Shown piece by piece: positions 46,040-53,928 of a stretch of DNA of 64,000 nt. A model generated the notes under the pieces. It ran no database searches and was not told the origin of the DNA. It was given only the letters and a program-made list of their open reading frames with translations. The stretch lies in the NCBI RefSeq assembly GCF_004118675.1, contig NZ_SDHZ01000002.1, positions 1,240,001-1,304,000 of the forward strand. The letters are read 5' to 3'. Made by a program: the position numbers and the translations under genes. This DNA comes from Filimonas effusa (GTDB lineage Bacteria; Bacteroidota; Bacteroidia; Chitinophagales; Chitinophagaceae). The stretch's first letter is position 1, and every line of letters starts with the position of its first letter.

Positions 46040-47818
46040 ATGAGCAACAAGATATCTTTATCTATACGGGGGCTGTTGCCGGTTGCAGTGGTCCTCTTTG
46101 CCGGAGCCTGTAAAAAGGATTTCCTGGATCAGAAGTTATTATCTGCCGTAGACGAGAAAGCTGTATTTGCCGACAGCACCAAATCACTTGGAGCGGTGAA
46201 TAACATTTACGCCAATATAGGATTATCGTTCAATGCACGCCGTTTCGGCAATACGGGAATGGATGCCGCCTGCGATGAATCGGAGCCTATCAGCGATCCA
46301 ACGTTATACACTTACCGGATAACAAATGGCGGCGTGAACCCCAGCAATGCCGATAAAGCCGTATGGACAACAGCCTACCAGATGATAAGAGCTTCGAATA
46401 TTTTTCTTAAAAACAAAGACAGTATTCCTGTAACCAAAGCTACCAAGGATTACTGGACAGGACAGGTAAGGTTCATGCGCGCCTGGTACACTTTCATGCT
46501 GTTAAAACACTACGGAGGCATTCCATTAATAGGCGACAAAATCTTCAGTGATAATGAAAAGATAGATATTGCGCGGAGCTCTTACGAAGAATGTGTCAAC
46601 TACATCGTTGCAGAGCTGGATGCTGCCGCCGCTTTACTGCCGGACTTCTACCCTGTTAATGACATCAACCAGTTAAGGTTTACCAGGGGAACGGCGCTGG
46701 CCACAAAGGCAAGACTATTGTTGTATGCAGCCAGTCCTTTATTCAACAGTGGCGCCAATGCCAACGATCCCGACCATCTTTTATCATATGCCACTGCGGA
46801 TAACGAAAGATGGAAGAAGGCTGCAGATGCGGCCAGGGCAGTAATAGGTTTGGGCGTACATGGTTTGTACACTTCATCCGCCACACCTTTTTATACTTTA
46901 TTTCTTCAGAATACACCACAGCCGGAACACCTGCTGGTTTACTGGCAGCCGGTTACTACTGCCAACAACTTTTATATCGAGATAAGTGCGAATCCGCAAT
47001 CCCGGGGCACCAATACAGGCTATGCAGGAGCCAGGTATTTTCCTACACAGGAATTGGTTGATGAGTTTGACATGGTGAACGGGTTGCGGATCACAGATCC
47101 CGCCTCGGGTTACCCGGGCATTGGTGATAATATGTATAAGAACCGTGATCCCCGTTTAACCTATACCGTTCATTACAACGGGGCTTTACGCAATATGGGT
47201 TCCCTGGGCGATCAGCCGGTGAATGTTTATACAGGTGTGGTGCCAACAGGTAATGCCGCTGCCACAAGCGCCAATTCAGACGGCATTTATACTTCTACCG
47301 GGACCAAGACGGGTTACTTCCGATACAAGATGTGCAACAACTTTGGTGTAGGCGGCGGCAGCGAATTATACCGTCCCTGGGTACTGATGCGGTATGCCGA
47401 GCTGTTATTGAATGCAGCAGAGGCTGTAAATGAGTATTATGGCGCCACTTCGGAAGTGTACGACTGGCTGAAGCTGATACGCAGCAGGGCTGGTATACAG
47501 GCTGGTTCGAACAGTCTCTATGGTCTCAAGGCTAGTATGACCAAAGAAGAAATGCGGGAAGCCATCCGTCATGAACGCCGTGTTGAGCTGGCATTTGAAG
47601 AACACCGGTATTGGGATGTACGCCGCTGGAAAACAGCTCCGCAAACGGAGAATGCGGAAACACATGGTATGGAAATTACCAGGGCTGCCAACGGCAGTTT
47701 CTCTTACCGAACGATAGTAGTAAGAAAACATGTATTTACCGATGCCATGTATTTCTGGCCTATACCACAAAGCGAGATTGTAAAATCGCCTTCCTTGAAA
47801 CAAAATCCTGGTTATTAA
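46040..47818 (+). CDS. SusD/RagB-like lipoprotein (PUL 2, pair 2)
   Basis: This is a 592-residue SusD homologue with its lipobox at Cys24 (VVLFAGACKKDF). Typical segments include VRFMRAWYTFMLLKHYGGIPLIGDKIF, TRGTALATKARLLLYAASPLFNSG, VLMRYAELLLNAAEAVNEYY and IRHERRVELAFEEHRYWDVRRWK. The end, FWPIPQSEIVKSPSLKQNPGY, is a standard SusD C-terminus. It is the partner of the SusC encoded immediately upstream. It shares the same RHERRVELAFEE and RRWK block with the first PUL 2 SusD, which suggests an old duplication of the pair rather than unrelated acquisitions. Confidence 0.95.
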   Translation: MSNKISLSIRGLLPVAVVLFAGACKKDFLDQKLLSAVDEKAVFADSTKSLGAVNNIYANIGLSFNARRFGNTGMDAACDESEPISDPTLYTYRITNGGVNPSNADKAVWTTAYQMIRASNIFLKNKDSIPVTKATKDYWTGQVRFMRAWYTFMLLKHYGGIPLIGDKIFSDNEKIDIARSSYEECVNYIVAELDAAAALLPDFYPVNDINQLRFTRGTALATKARLLLYAASPLFNSGANANDPDHLLSYATADNERWKKAADAARAVIGLGVHGLYTSSATPFYTLFLQNTPQPEHLLVYWQPVTTANNFYIEISANPQSRGTNTGYAGARYFPTQELVDEFDMVNGLRITDPASGYPGIGDNMYKNRDPRLTYTVHYNGALRNMGSLGDQPVNVYTGVVPTGNAAATSANSDGIYTSTGTKTGYFRYKMCNNFGVGGGSELYRPWVLMRYAELLLNAAEAVNEYYGATSEVYDWLKLIRSRAGIQAGSNSLYGLKASMTKEEMREAIRHERRVELAFEEHRYWDVRRWKTAPQTENAETHGMEITRAANGSFSYRTIVVRKHVFTDAMYFWPIPQSEIVKSPSLKQNPGY

Positions 47819-47828
47819 AAACGAAGTC

Positions 47829-48335
47829 ATGAAAAAGAAGCTCACTATTTTTTTAACAGCCAGCATCCTATTAGCCGCAGTCGGCATGGAAACAGCCTGT
47901 ACCAAGGGAGGAACGCTTACTACCATTACCGGCAGCCGCTATACCATAACTGCAGCCGCAAGCGCCAAACAACTGGTACCTGCTATAGACACTAGTTCTA
48001 CCGGCAGCTTAACAGGACTGTATGACGAGGATGCCAATATATTCACGTATACACTTAGCTGGAATGATTTGTGGAAAGACAGCCGGAAGGATACGATTAC
48101 CTCCATCAGCTTTTACGGACCCGCCAATGCCGGTGCCAATGGTCAGCTTGTGCGGACATTGCCATTTGTAAATCCCAATAAGGCGGGAAGTATCAACCTG
48201 GGGCTTTCGGGCAACAATGGCCTGAAAGGAAATGAAATAAATGACTTCCTGGCGGGTACTTATTATTTCACGGTCAATACCAAAAGATATGGAACAGGTA
48301 TTATAAGAGGGCAGCTTTCTGTACAGAAGCAGTAA
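47829..48335 (+). CDS. CHRD-domain lipoprotein
   Basis: This 168-residue lipoprotein has its lipobox near Cys24 (AAVGMETACTKGG). The rest looks like a CHRD domain: YTLSWNDLWKDSRKDTITSISFYGPANAGANGQLVRTL, then LAGTYYFTVNTKRYGTGIIRGQL, the signature ending of that family. The function of bacterial CHRD proteins is not well defined; here the gene is 10 bp after susD and so is likely part of the surface assembly of PUL 2, perhaps a small glycan-binding subunit. It is the last gene of the operon. Confidence 0.85.
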   Translation: MKKKLTIFLTASILLAAVGMETACTKGGTLTTITGSRYTITAAASAKQLVPAIDTSSTGSLTGLYDEDANIFTYTLSWNDLWKDSRKDTITSISFYGPANAGANGQLVRTLPFVNPNKAGSINLGLSGNNGLKGNEINDFLAGTYYFTVNTKRYGTGIIRGQLSVQKQ

Positions 48336-48476
48336 ACCCAGTTCGAGGCTTTTTCGGAAGCCCGTTCGTTAAATTTTGGGGATGAAGGGTACAGCATATA
48401 AAACTTAACATACCGTGCAAGCTTTTCATATTAACTTTAAGTTACCAATTACAACCAATAATCAGACTTACACGAT

Positions 48477-48833
48477 ATGACGACCAAGAAAAATGCAACG
48501 AAGCCTTTAAAGCCCAGTAAAAAGGAAGCCCGAAAGATAATAGCAGCGAAAATTGAAGCCGCCCTGCCGGAATTGAAAATGGTTTTAGGAGACAAACTAT
48601 TCCTGGCGCGGGTAAAAAAAGCAGCGAAAGTGCTGGGAGAGGATTTTGCTTTATTACCTGCCGATCCAGCGGAATCAGTAGCTGAAGAAGCGCCGGTAAA
48701 GAAGAAGAAAGCGCCTGCTGAGAAGACTGTCAAAAGCCCTAAAAAAGCAGCAAAAGCTGCTACGAAGGTGAAAAAGGCAAAAGCAGTTAAGTCAGCTCCT
48801 GAAGAAAAAGCGATAGCATCGGTTACCGAGTAG
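48477..48833 (+). CDS. Lys/Ala-rich basic protein (histone H1-tail-like)
   Basis: This is a 118-residue protein. The first 65 residues form a small, partly helical part (KIIAAKIEAALPELKMVLGDKLFLARVKKAAKVLG), and residues 75-110 are a Lys/Ala/Pro tail with KKKKAPAEKTVKSPKKAAKAATKVKKAKA. Such tails resemble eukaryotic histone H1 and bacterial Hc1-like nucleoid proteins; DNA binding is inferred from composition only. A very good terminator follows at 48857-48891. It has no operon partners. A ribosome-associated or assembly role cannot be excluded. Confidence 0.8.
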   Translation: MTTKKNATKPLKPSKKEARKIIAAKIEAALPELKMVLGDKLFLARVKKAAKVLGEDFALLPADPAESVAEEAPVKKKKAPAEKTVKSPKKAAKAATKVKKAKAVKSAPEEKAIASVTE

Positions 48834-48856
48834 TTAACCGGAAACAGATATTCCAG

Positions 48857-48891
48857 AACAGGTAGCGGTTATTATCGCTACCTGTTTTTTT
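48857..48891 (+). terminator. Rho-independent terminator after basic-protein gene
   Basis: A perfect 11-bp stem (aacaggtagcg / cgctacctgtt) with an 8-nt loop is followed by a run of T. It lies 24 bp after the stop of the Lys/Ala-rich protein gene. Confidence 0.9.
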
Positions 48892-48915
48892 ATTCCCGGA
48901 CGCCTGCTTAAGGTG

Positions 48916-49503
48916 CTATAGTTTACTACGTACCCTGCTCAGCGAAGTGGGCGTTATGCCCAGGAAAGAAGCTATAAAATAATGTGGTATCTGGTTTTCA
49001 AGGCCGGGATAGGTTTTCCTGAACCAGGCGAGTTTGGTTTTCGCGGGCTCTTTTAACAGCAACACTTCTTTTTCAACGCGCCGCAGGCTATCGAACATGA
49101 TCACAGCATTGCCAAACTGTTGAAGGTCTGTATTGTATGACATGATCCTTTCCATTTTCAGGCAGTTAAATACCAGAATAGTGGCGTAGCGGGAGACAAC
49201 CTGCAGGTTATACATAGAGCGCCCTTTCACCCCACGCATAATAGCCGGGGAAATAGCATTGCCATTCTGATAGAAACTCAGCGTCAGATCATCCCCCCTT
49301 TCATTAAGGACAAAACCCCTGACGACGCCTTCCACAACGATAAATTCCGACTGGATCATATCGCGCTCGCGTTCAAGCAGCTCTTCTTCGTTGCATTTAA
49401 CCAATGTGGTTACACATGATAATTGGTCAAGTGTTAGCCCGGACACCTGTGCATATACCGACATTGCTTTTTGAATTGTATTTTTTAAATCATGACCGAT
49501 CAT
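48916..49503 (-). CDS. Crp/Fnr family transcriptional regulator
   Basis: This 195-residue protein belongs to the Crp/Fnr group common in Bacteroidota. The N-terminal cyclic-nucleotide-binding-like barrel covers about residues 25-115 (EFIVVEGVVRGFVLNERGDDLTLSFYQNGNAISP). The C-terminal HTH is short and ends with PHYFIASFLGITPTSLSRVRSKL (about 170-195), which contains the recognition helix. It lacks the iron-sulfur cysteines of Fnr. The signal and targets are unknown. It is transcribed away from an AraC gene, with 117 bp between the two starts. Confidence 0.9.
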   Translation of the reverse strand: MIGHDLKNTIQKAMSVYAQVSGLTLDQLSCVTTLVKCNEEELLERERDMIQSEFIVVEGVVRGFVLNERGDDLTLSFYQNGNAISPAIMRGVKGRSMYNLQVVSRYATILVFNCLKMERIMSYNTDLQQFGNAVIMFDSLRRVEKEVLLLKEPAKTKLAWFRKTYPGLENQIPHYFIASFLGITPTSLSRVRSKL

Positions 49504-49620
49504 TCAGCGTATTTCTTTATTTTTTTGTATAAGGAAGAAACCGGCGAAGATGGGGTGTACGATGTTTTAAAAATTGTCCATTTTGGCTAACTTTACCGTC
49601 ATTGCATCCAGATATCAGTT

Positions 49621-50496
49621 ATGAGCCCGGAAGAACAAGTCAACGGTGCTGTCAGTTATGTACAGCGTCATATGGGTGAAGATTTTACTGCCCGGCAGGT
49701 GGCAGATCATTCCTGTTTATCTTATTCCCGTTTCCTGCATGTATTTGCGCAGCACAGGCAAGAATCATTCTGGCAATATGTGAAGCGTCACCGGCTGGAG
49801 CAGGCTGCCAGCCTGGTACGGTTTAGTGGTTATAACGCCGGAGAAATTGGCGAACGGTGTGGTTATGCTACGAGATCATCGTTTTCCAAGGCTTTTTATG
49901 GTCATTTCAATTGTACTACACGTGCCTTCCAGTCTGCCTCGTTTCTTCCTCACGAACACCAGACCATGTCGGTAGTGCATTCTCTTTCAGAAGCGGCCAG
50001 CGTGGAACCGGTAGATCTATCGGCAGCAGAGTGGATACGGCTACCCGACCTAATGCTTTATTATTTTATACCTCCCCGGCTGTCAGCCGATGAACCTGCA
50101 TTTATGAAATCGTTCGGCAGCTGGCACGCGCGATTGCAGCCCTGGGCCATACAAGGCGGTAGTCAATTTTTGCGTATGGTAACAGGAACCCTGGATTCGG
50201 TACCAGCGACTCCCTATCTTATGTTAAATACCTATTTTGGTGTTGTAGTTCCCCGTTATGATGACTTTTTGAATACCCTGCTCAACAACTCCGGCAGTTT
50301 TCTGTCTCGTCCACTATGTGGTGGTAAATACCTGCGGCTGCCGCTACAGCATTCCTGCCGGAGTGCGTCACCGGTTTGTTATGAATTTGTAAAACAGAAC
50401 TGTTTGAGCGGTAATTTCAAATTAAGAGAAAACCAATTTTTTATTGCCTTAACGGGTGAAAGTGAATGTGAGTTGTATATACCGGTGACCGTTTAA
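49621..50496 (+). CDS. AraC-type regulator with N-terminal HTH and GyrI-like C-terminal domain
   Basis: This 291-residue protein has the AraC double HTH at the N-terminus instead of the C-terminus (residues about 8-105: FTARQVADHSCLSYSRFLHVFAQHRQESFWQYVKRHRL, then YNAGEIGERCGYATRSSFSKAFYGHFNCTTRAFQ). The remaining 170 residues look like a GyrI/effector-binding-type domain (MLYYFIPPRLS, YLMLNTYFGVVVPRYDDF, RLPLQHSC, ESECELYIPV). Such proteins respond to small molecules. The gene is divergent from a Crp/Fnr regulator gene. No target is obvious. Confidence 0.85.
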   Translation: MSPEEQVNGAVSYVQRHMGEDFTARQVADHSCLSYSRFLHVFAQHRQESFWQYVKRHRLEQAASLVRFSGYNAGEIGERCGYATRSSFSKAFYGHFNCTTRAFQSASFLPHEHQTMSVVHSLSEAASVEPVDLSAAEWIRLPDLMLYYFIPPRLSADEPAFMKSFGSWHARLQPWAIQGGSQFLRMVTGTLDSVPATPYLMLNTYFGVVVPRYDDFLNTLLNNSGSFLSRPLCGGKYLRLPLQHSCRSASPVCYEFVKQNCLSGNFKLRENQFFIALTGESECELYIPVTV

Positions 50497-50519
50497 ACAA
50501 CGGGAGCCTGTTTACAATA

Positions 50520-50553
50520 AAAAAGGGGCAGCCATTATTATCTGGCCGCCCCT
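50520..50553 (-). terminator. Terminator of the small membrane-protein gene
   Basis: The arms aggggcagcca (50524-50534) and tggccgcccct (50543-50553) pair with one mismatch. On the minus strand the hairpin is followed by a T-run (cctttttta at about 50518-50527). It lies 30 bp past the stop of the gene at 50583. Confidence 0.75.
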
Positions 50554-50582
50554 GAAATCTATTATTTTACCGATAAAGCCAA

Positions 50583-50783
50583 TTAAGACATTGCGTGGTT
50601 CATTTCTCTTTTTGCTTCCCGGTTAGCCTTGCGGAAGTACTTTCTGATTCCCTCATGTGCATCACCTGCTGCGTCTGCCGCATCGTGTGCGAGCTGAGCG
50701 GTTTTGTTACGATTGCGCATATACAAGATGGCGCCTACTGCTGCCGTACTTACTATGCCTGCGGCGATTAAAATGTTCTTCAT
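50583..50783 (-). CDS. Small single-span membrane protein (YtxH-like)
   Basis: This 66-residue protein has one transmembrane helix at about residues 4-21 (ILIAAGIVSTAAVGAILYM) followed by a charged helical tail (NKTAQLAHDAADAAGDAHEGIRKYFRKANREAKREMNHAMS). The plan resembles the YtxH-type small envelope proteins, but the match is weak. A strong terminator follows. It is divergent from the gene at 50913, with 129 bp between. The role is unknown; such proteins are often general-stress induced. Confidence 0.7.
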   Translation of the reverse strand: MKNILIAAGIVSTAAVGAILYMRNRNKTAQLAHDAADAAGDAHEGIRKYFRKANREAKREMNHAMS

Positions 50784-50912
50784 AATTATATTTTTTGGTT
50801 ATACATGGATATATTGCAATGGCCATGCCATAACCAGGTTTGGGGTCATTGGAATTGTTAAATGGTGGCCTGGTTGTTGAAATACGTATTTTACACTTAA
50901 AAAAACCATAAT

Positions 50913-51455
50913 ATGACCCAGGAAAGAATGATCACCGGCAGTACTACCGAAGAAGTATGGGACCAGATCAACAGCGACTTTGAAACACTGGAAGATGTTA
51001 GTCATTACCATGTGCTCATTAACCACGCTGGTACCCGTATTGCACTTGATATAGATATTGATCTTGGCGGAGGCTTTGAAGGCGGCTACGAGGTTACCTC
51101 CATTACCGCTGCTATTCCCGATACTACGTTTCGTTTTGCCATTCACCCACAGGATTTTGTGTATGAAATAGGCAAGTTATTTGGCATACAGGATGTTACT
51201 ATAGGGTATCCTGAATTCGACAAAAATGTTATTGTTAAAACCAACGACGACACAAAAGTAAAAAAACTGTTTGCTGACAGCGAAGTTCGCGAGGCATTCC
51301 AGGACTTATCGGGCTACTCACTCGGCATTACGGAAGGCGACAAAGAGCAGCTGCAACTTGAGTTGAACATACAAAGAGGTATTATCGATGCTTCGGAGTT
51401 ACTGGTATTGTATTCTGCTTATTATAAGGTTCTGGAAGCAGTAGTAAAGGGTTAA
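50913..51455 (+). CDS. Conserved hypothetical protein
   Basis: I do not recognise this 180-residue cytoplasmic protein. It has alternating hydrophobic residues in MHLINHAGTRIALDIDIDLGGGFEGGYEVTSITAAIPDTTFRFAIHP-like strands and a helical C-terminal part (QLQLELNIQRGIIDASELLVLYSAYYKVLEAVV). The glycine-rich turn LGGGFEGGYE lies near residue 55. There is no signal peptide, no catalytic motif and no operon partner. A strong terminator closes the unit. Confidence 0.7.
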   Translation: MTQERMITGSTTEEVWDQINSDFETLEDVSHYHVLINHAGTRIALDIDIDLGGGFEGGYEVTSITAAIPDTTFRFAIHPQDFVYEIGKLFGIQDVTIGYPEFDKNVIVKTNDDTKVKKLFADSEVREAFQDLSGYSLGITEGDKEQLQLELNIQRGIIDASELLVLYSAYYKVLEAVVKG

Positions 51456-51491
51456 TACAATCGAAGTATTACCCTAAGTAATCAAATAACG

Positions 51492-51525
51492 GCGGCTGTA
51501 CCTGAGTACAGCCGCTTCTTTTTAA
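51492..51525 (+). terminator. Rho-independent terminator after hypothetical gene
   Basis: A perfect 10-bp stem (gcggctgtac / gtacagccgc) with a 4-nt loop is followed by TTCTTTTT. It lies 36 bp after the stop at 51455. Confidence 0.9.
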
Positions 51526-51621
51526 CTATTATTCTATTTATCCATGCTGGCATTTACCATCAGGCTCTTCTTACTGTAACTATTCCGTTGCCTATGCGCT
51601 GTACTATTAGTTTATTTATCG

Positions 51622-52725
51622 CTATTTCCATTCTTCATCGATGCTCCAGGAGTTTAGCCAGGAGATTTCCAGGTTATCGTTTTTAAAGCGAATGGGTAAC
51701 CAGAGGTAGCGGCCGTCGATGGCGTTAGAAGGTTTCCATTTGTCGGCCATAAAAATGAAAGCATCTTTTTTCCCGGGAACAGGCAGTACATGTGTGCTTT
51801 GACCTCCGAATGTGATATGCGCATTTTCTCCCATACAAGGATTACCGTGATATTTCCAGGGACCAAATATGCTATCAGCAGTAAACCAGCGGGCGGCATT
51901 AGGAGCCCAACCGGTGCAGCCCGAGCCGATCATATAGTAACGTCCATTTCTCTTGAACAATGCAGGAGCTTCGGTTTGAAAGCCTACGTACACGCGGGAG
52001 AATTTTCCTGTATGACCGGTATAGCTATCATCCAGTTCTGCCACATCGAGGGTGAAGTTTTCCTCAGAAGCAAATACATGGTATGCTTTGCCATTATCAT
52101 CGACAAACACAGTCATGTCCCTGGCCATTTGGCCGCCGGGCAGATCGCGGCAGAAAAAGCCGTCGAACTTATTTGCGGGATTATTGCAATTGAGCTGTTT
52201 TTCTGCATCCGGCGTTCCGGAAGGATAGTAAGGTTGTTTTAGTGCATTAGGTCTGTAGCTTTTCAGGAAGGTGTAAGGTCCATTGATATTATCGGCGACG
52301 GCTACCCCTGAACGCGCGGCGGCATACCCTTTACCCAGCAGTTCCAGGTGAAACCACATCACAAACTTTTTTGTTTTGGCATTGTAAACAACTTTAGGGC
52401 GTTCCAGGATACATCCCCTGGCAATATCGCTTTTTGGATCGTCAGACACCTTTAATGCAATACCTTCATCTTTCCAGTTATACAGGTCTGTGGAAGAATA
52501 ACAGTGTACGCCCACTTTAGCCACATTGCCTTCATTGCCGGCAACTTTGTGTTCGCCAAACCAATAATATTTACCGTCGTGCAAGAGAATACCGCCGCCA
52601 TGGGCATTGATGTGAACGCCGTTGTTATCGGGCCATATTTCACCCGGCGAAAAAGAACCAAGTTTCTGAGCCTGGAGCAGTAAGCTGCACAGGGCAAGGC
52701 AGATCGTTAATAAACCCTTTATCAT
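51622..52725 (-). CDS. GH43 family enzyme, exo-beta-1,3-galactanase-like
   Basis: This 367-residue secreted protein has a signal peptide (MIKGLLTICLALCSLLLQAQ). The first blade reads INAHGGGILLHDGKYYWFGEHK (residues 39-60). In most GH43 enzymes this place carries the catalytic Asp, but here it is AHGGG, as in GH43_24-type exo-beta-1,3-galactanases, which lack that base. Likely general-acid Glu positions occur in ILERPKVVYN and FQTEAPALFKRNGRY. It lies alone, about 3.3 kb past the end of PUL 2. If active it may release galactose from arabinogalactan side chains; subfamily assignment is from motifs only. Confidence 0.8.
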   Translation of the reverse strand: MIKGLLTICLALCSLLLQAQKLGSFSPGEIWPDNNGVHINAHGGGILLHDGKYYWFGEHKVAGNEGNVAKVGVHCYSSTDLYNWKDEGIALKVSDDPKSDIARGCILERPKVVYNAKTKKFVMWFHLELLGKGYAAARSGVAVADNINGPYTFLKSYRPNALKQPYYPSGTPDAEKQLNCNNPANKFDGFFCRDLPGGQMARDMTVFVDDNGKAYHVFASEENFTLDVAELDDSYTGHTGKFSRVYVGFQTEAPALFKRNGRYYMIGSGCTGWAPNAARWFTADSIFGPWKYHGNPCMGENAHITFGGQSTHVLPVPGKKDAFIFMADKWKPSNAIDGRYLWLPIRFKNDNLEISWLNSWSIDEEWK

Positions 52726-52821
52726 GTTGTTTTATTTACATTTTGACAGGGTTAAAGAAACGCCATTATACCCTTTTATGAGGGGGGCAAAATCATCTAT
52801 TAAAGGTGTGATTTCGGCATA

Positions 52822-53286
52822 TTAGTTCAACATATAAATAGCAGCATTCAGGCTGGCGGCAAAACTTACCCATAGCAGGTATGGCACGAAGAGCCAGGCA
52901 GCGGGTTTGCTTATTCTGCTGAAAACCAGCAGGCAGGAGATAATAGCGATCCACAGTATTGAGATATCGACCAAGGCCATGCCGATAAGGTGCCATTGAA
53001 AAAACAGGAATGACCAGATGAAGTTCAACGCCAGTTGTACAAAGAATAATGCCATAGCCCTGCTTTTGATGTGGGAAGCAGGTTTTGTCCAGACCAGGTA
53101 CAGGGCGATACCCATCATGATGTAAAGGATTGTCCATACCGGACCGAACAGCCAGTTAGGCGGATTGAAGGACGGCTTATTCAGTTGCGGGTACCATGTA
53201 TTGACATTATTGGCGGTAACCGTTCCGGCAATAGCGCCTGCTGCAAGGGGTATGGCAAGGGATATGATGAACTTCGTCCATTTCAT
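52822..53286 (-). CDS. TspO/MBR family protein
   Basis: This 154-residue membrane protein has five predicted helices and the TspO tryptophan-rich pattern: WYPQLNKPSFNPPNWLFGPVWTILYIMMGIALYLVW (about residues 32-68), FVQLALNFIWSFLFFQWHLIG and LLWVSFAASLNAAIYMLN. The family binds tetrapyrroles and cholesterol-like ligands and may aid porphyrin handling or stress responses; the local role is unknown. It lies 31 bp downstream of an FMN-reductase gene on the same strand and may be co-transcribed. Confidence 0.93.
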   Translation of the reverse strand: MKWTKFIISLAIPLAAGAIAGTVTANNVNTWYPQLNKPSFNPPNWLFGPVWTILYIMMGIALYLVWTKPASHIKSRAMALFFVQLALNFIWSFLFFQWHLIGMALVDISILWIAIISCLLVFSRISKPAAWLFVPYLLWVSFAASLNAAIYMLN

Positions 53287-53317
53287 AAAATGTGTGGTGG
53301 GTTTAAAATGCTGCAGA

Positions 53318-53887
53318 TTATGACTGACGGCTTTGAAGTACCAGTTGGTGCAAAGCCTCTATTTTCTGACGAAGCAGGTCGCGCGCCATGTCATCAGTAA
53401 GATTACCCCTGTCATCGAATCTTTTCGCGGCATCCGCCACCAAGACTTCCGGTTTTAGTGCAGGTTTCATACTCAAAGTCAGAAAAACAGGCTGAAAGGC
53501 TAACTGCATGCGGACTGTGCCCCATAAACTGGTAGTAGCGCCTATGAGGGCTACCGGCTTTTGCAATAACGGGGAATCTTTACCACGTGATGCCCAGTCA
53601 ATCGCATTTTTTAATGCCCCCGGAATGGAGTAGTTGTATTCGGGAGAGGCGATAAGAAAACCATCTGCTGCCGCCAGCTTATTTCTGAAGGCCACTACCT
53701 GTTGCGGGCGTTCGGGTTTAGCCGGTGTATCTTCATCCTGGTTATAATGCGGCAGATCGGCAATTGACACGATTTCCATTGTTACACCTTCCGGCAATAG
53801 TTTCAGTGCATTTTGCAGGAGAAAACCATTGAAGGAATTTTTGCGGAGGCTGCCGCAAAGTGCAACAAGATGGACAGTGGTATTCAT
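53318..53887 (-). CDS. NADPH-dependent FMN reductase
   Basis: This 189-residue flavodoxin-fold oxidoreductase carries the FMN phosphate-binding loop GSLRKNSFN (residues 12-20). The conserved ASPEYNYSIPGALKNAIDWASR (about 80-101) contacts flavin. It resembles the chromate/quinone reductase (ChrR/YieF) group, which use NADPH to reduce quinones, FMN or metals. It precedes the TspO gene by 31 bp and follows jetD by 41 bp on the same strand, so read-through from the Wadjet operon is possible, though it is not a known Wadjet component. Confidence 0.92.
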   Translation of the reverse strand: MNTTVHLVALCGSLRKNSFNGFLLQNALKLLPEGVTMEIVSIADLPHYNQDEDTPAKPERPQQVVAFRNKLAAADGFLIASPEYNYSIPGALKNAIDWASRGKDSPLLQKPVALIGATTSLWGTVRMQLAFQPVFLTLSMKPALKPEVLVADAAKRFDDRGNLTDDMARDLLRQKIEALHQLVLQSRQS

Positions 53888-53928
53888 ATGTTATCTTTTG
53901 AGGTTTTAACCGAAAGAATCATACCAAC

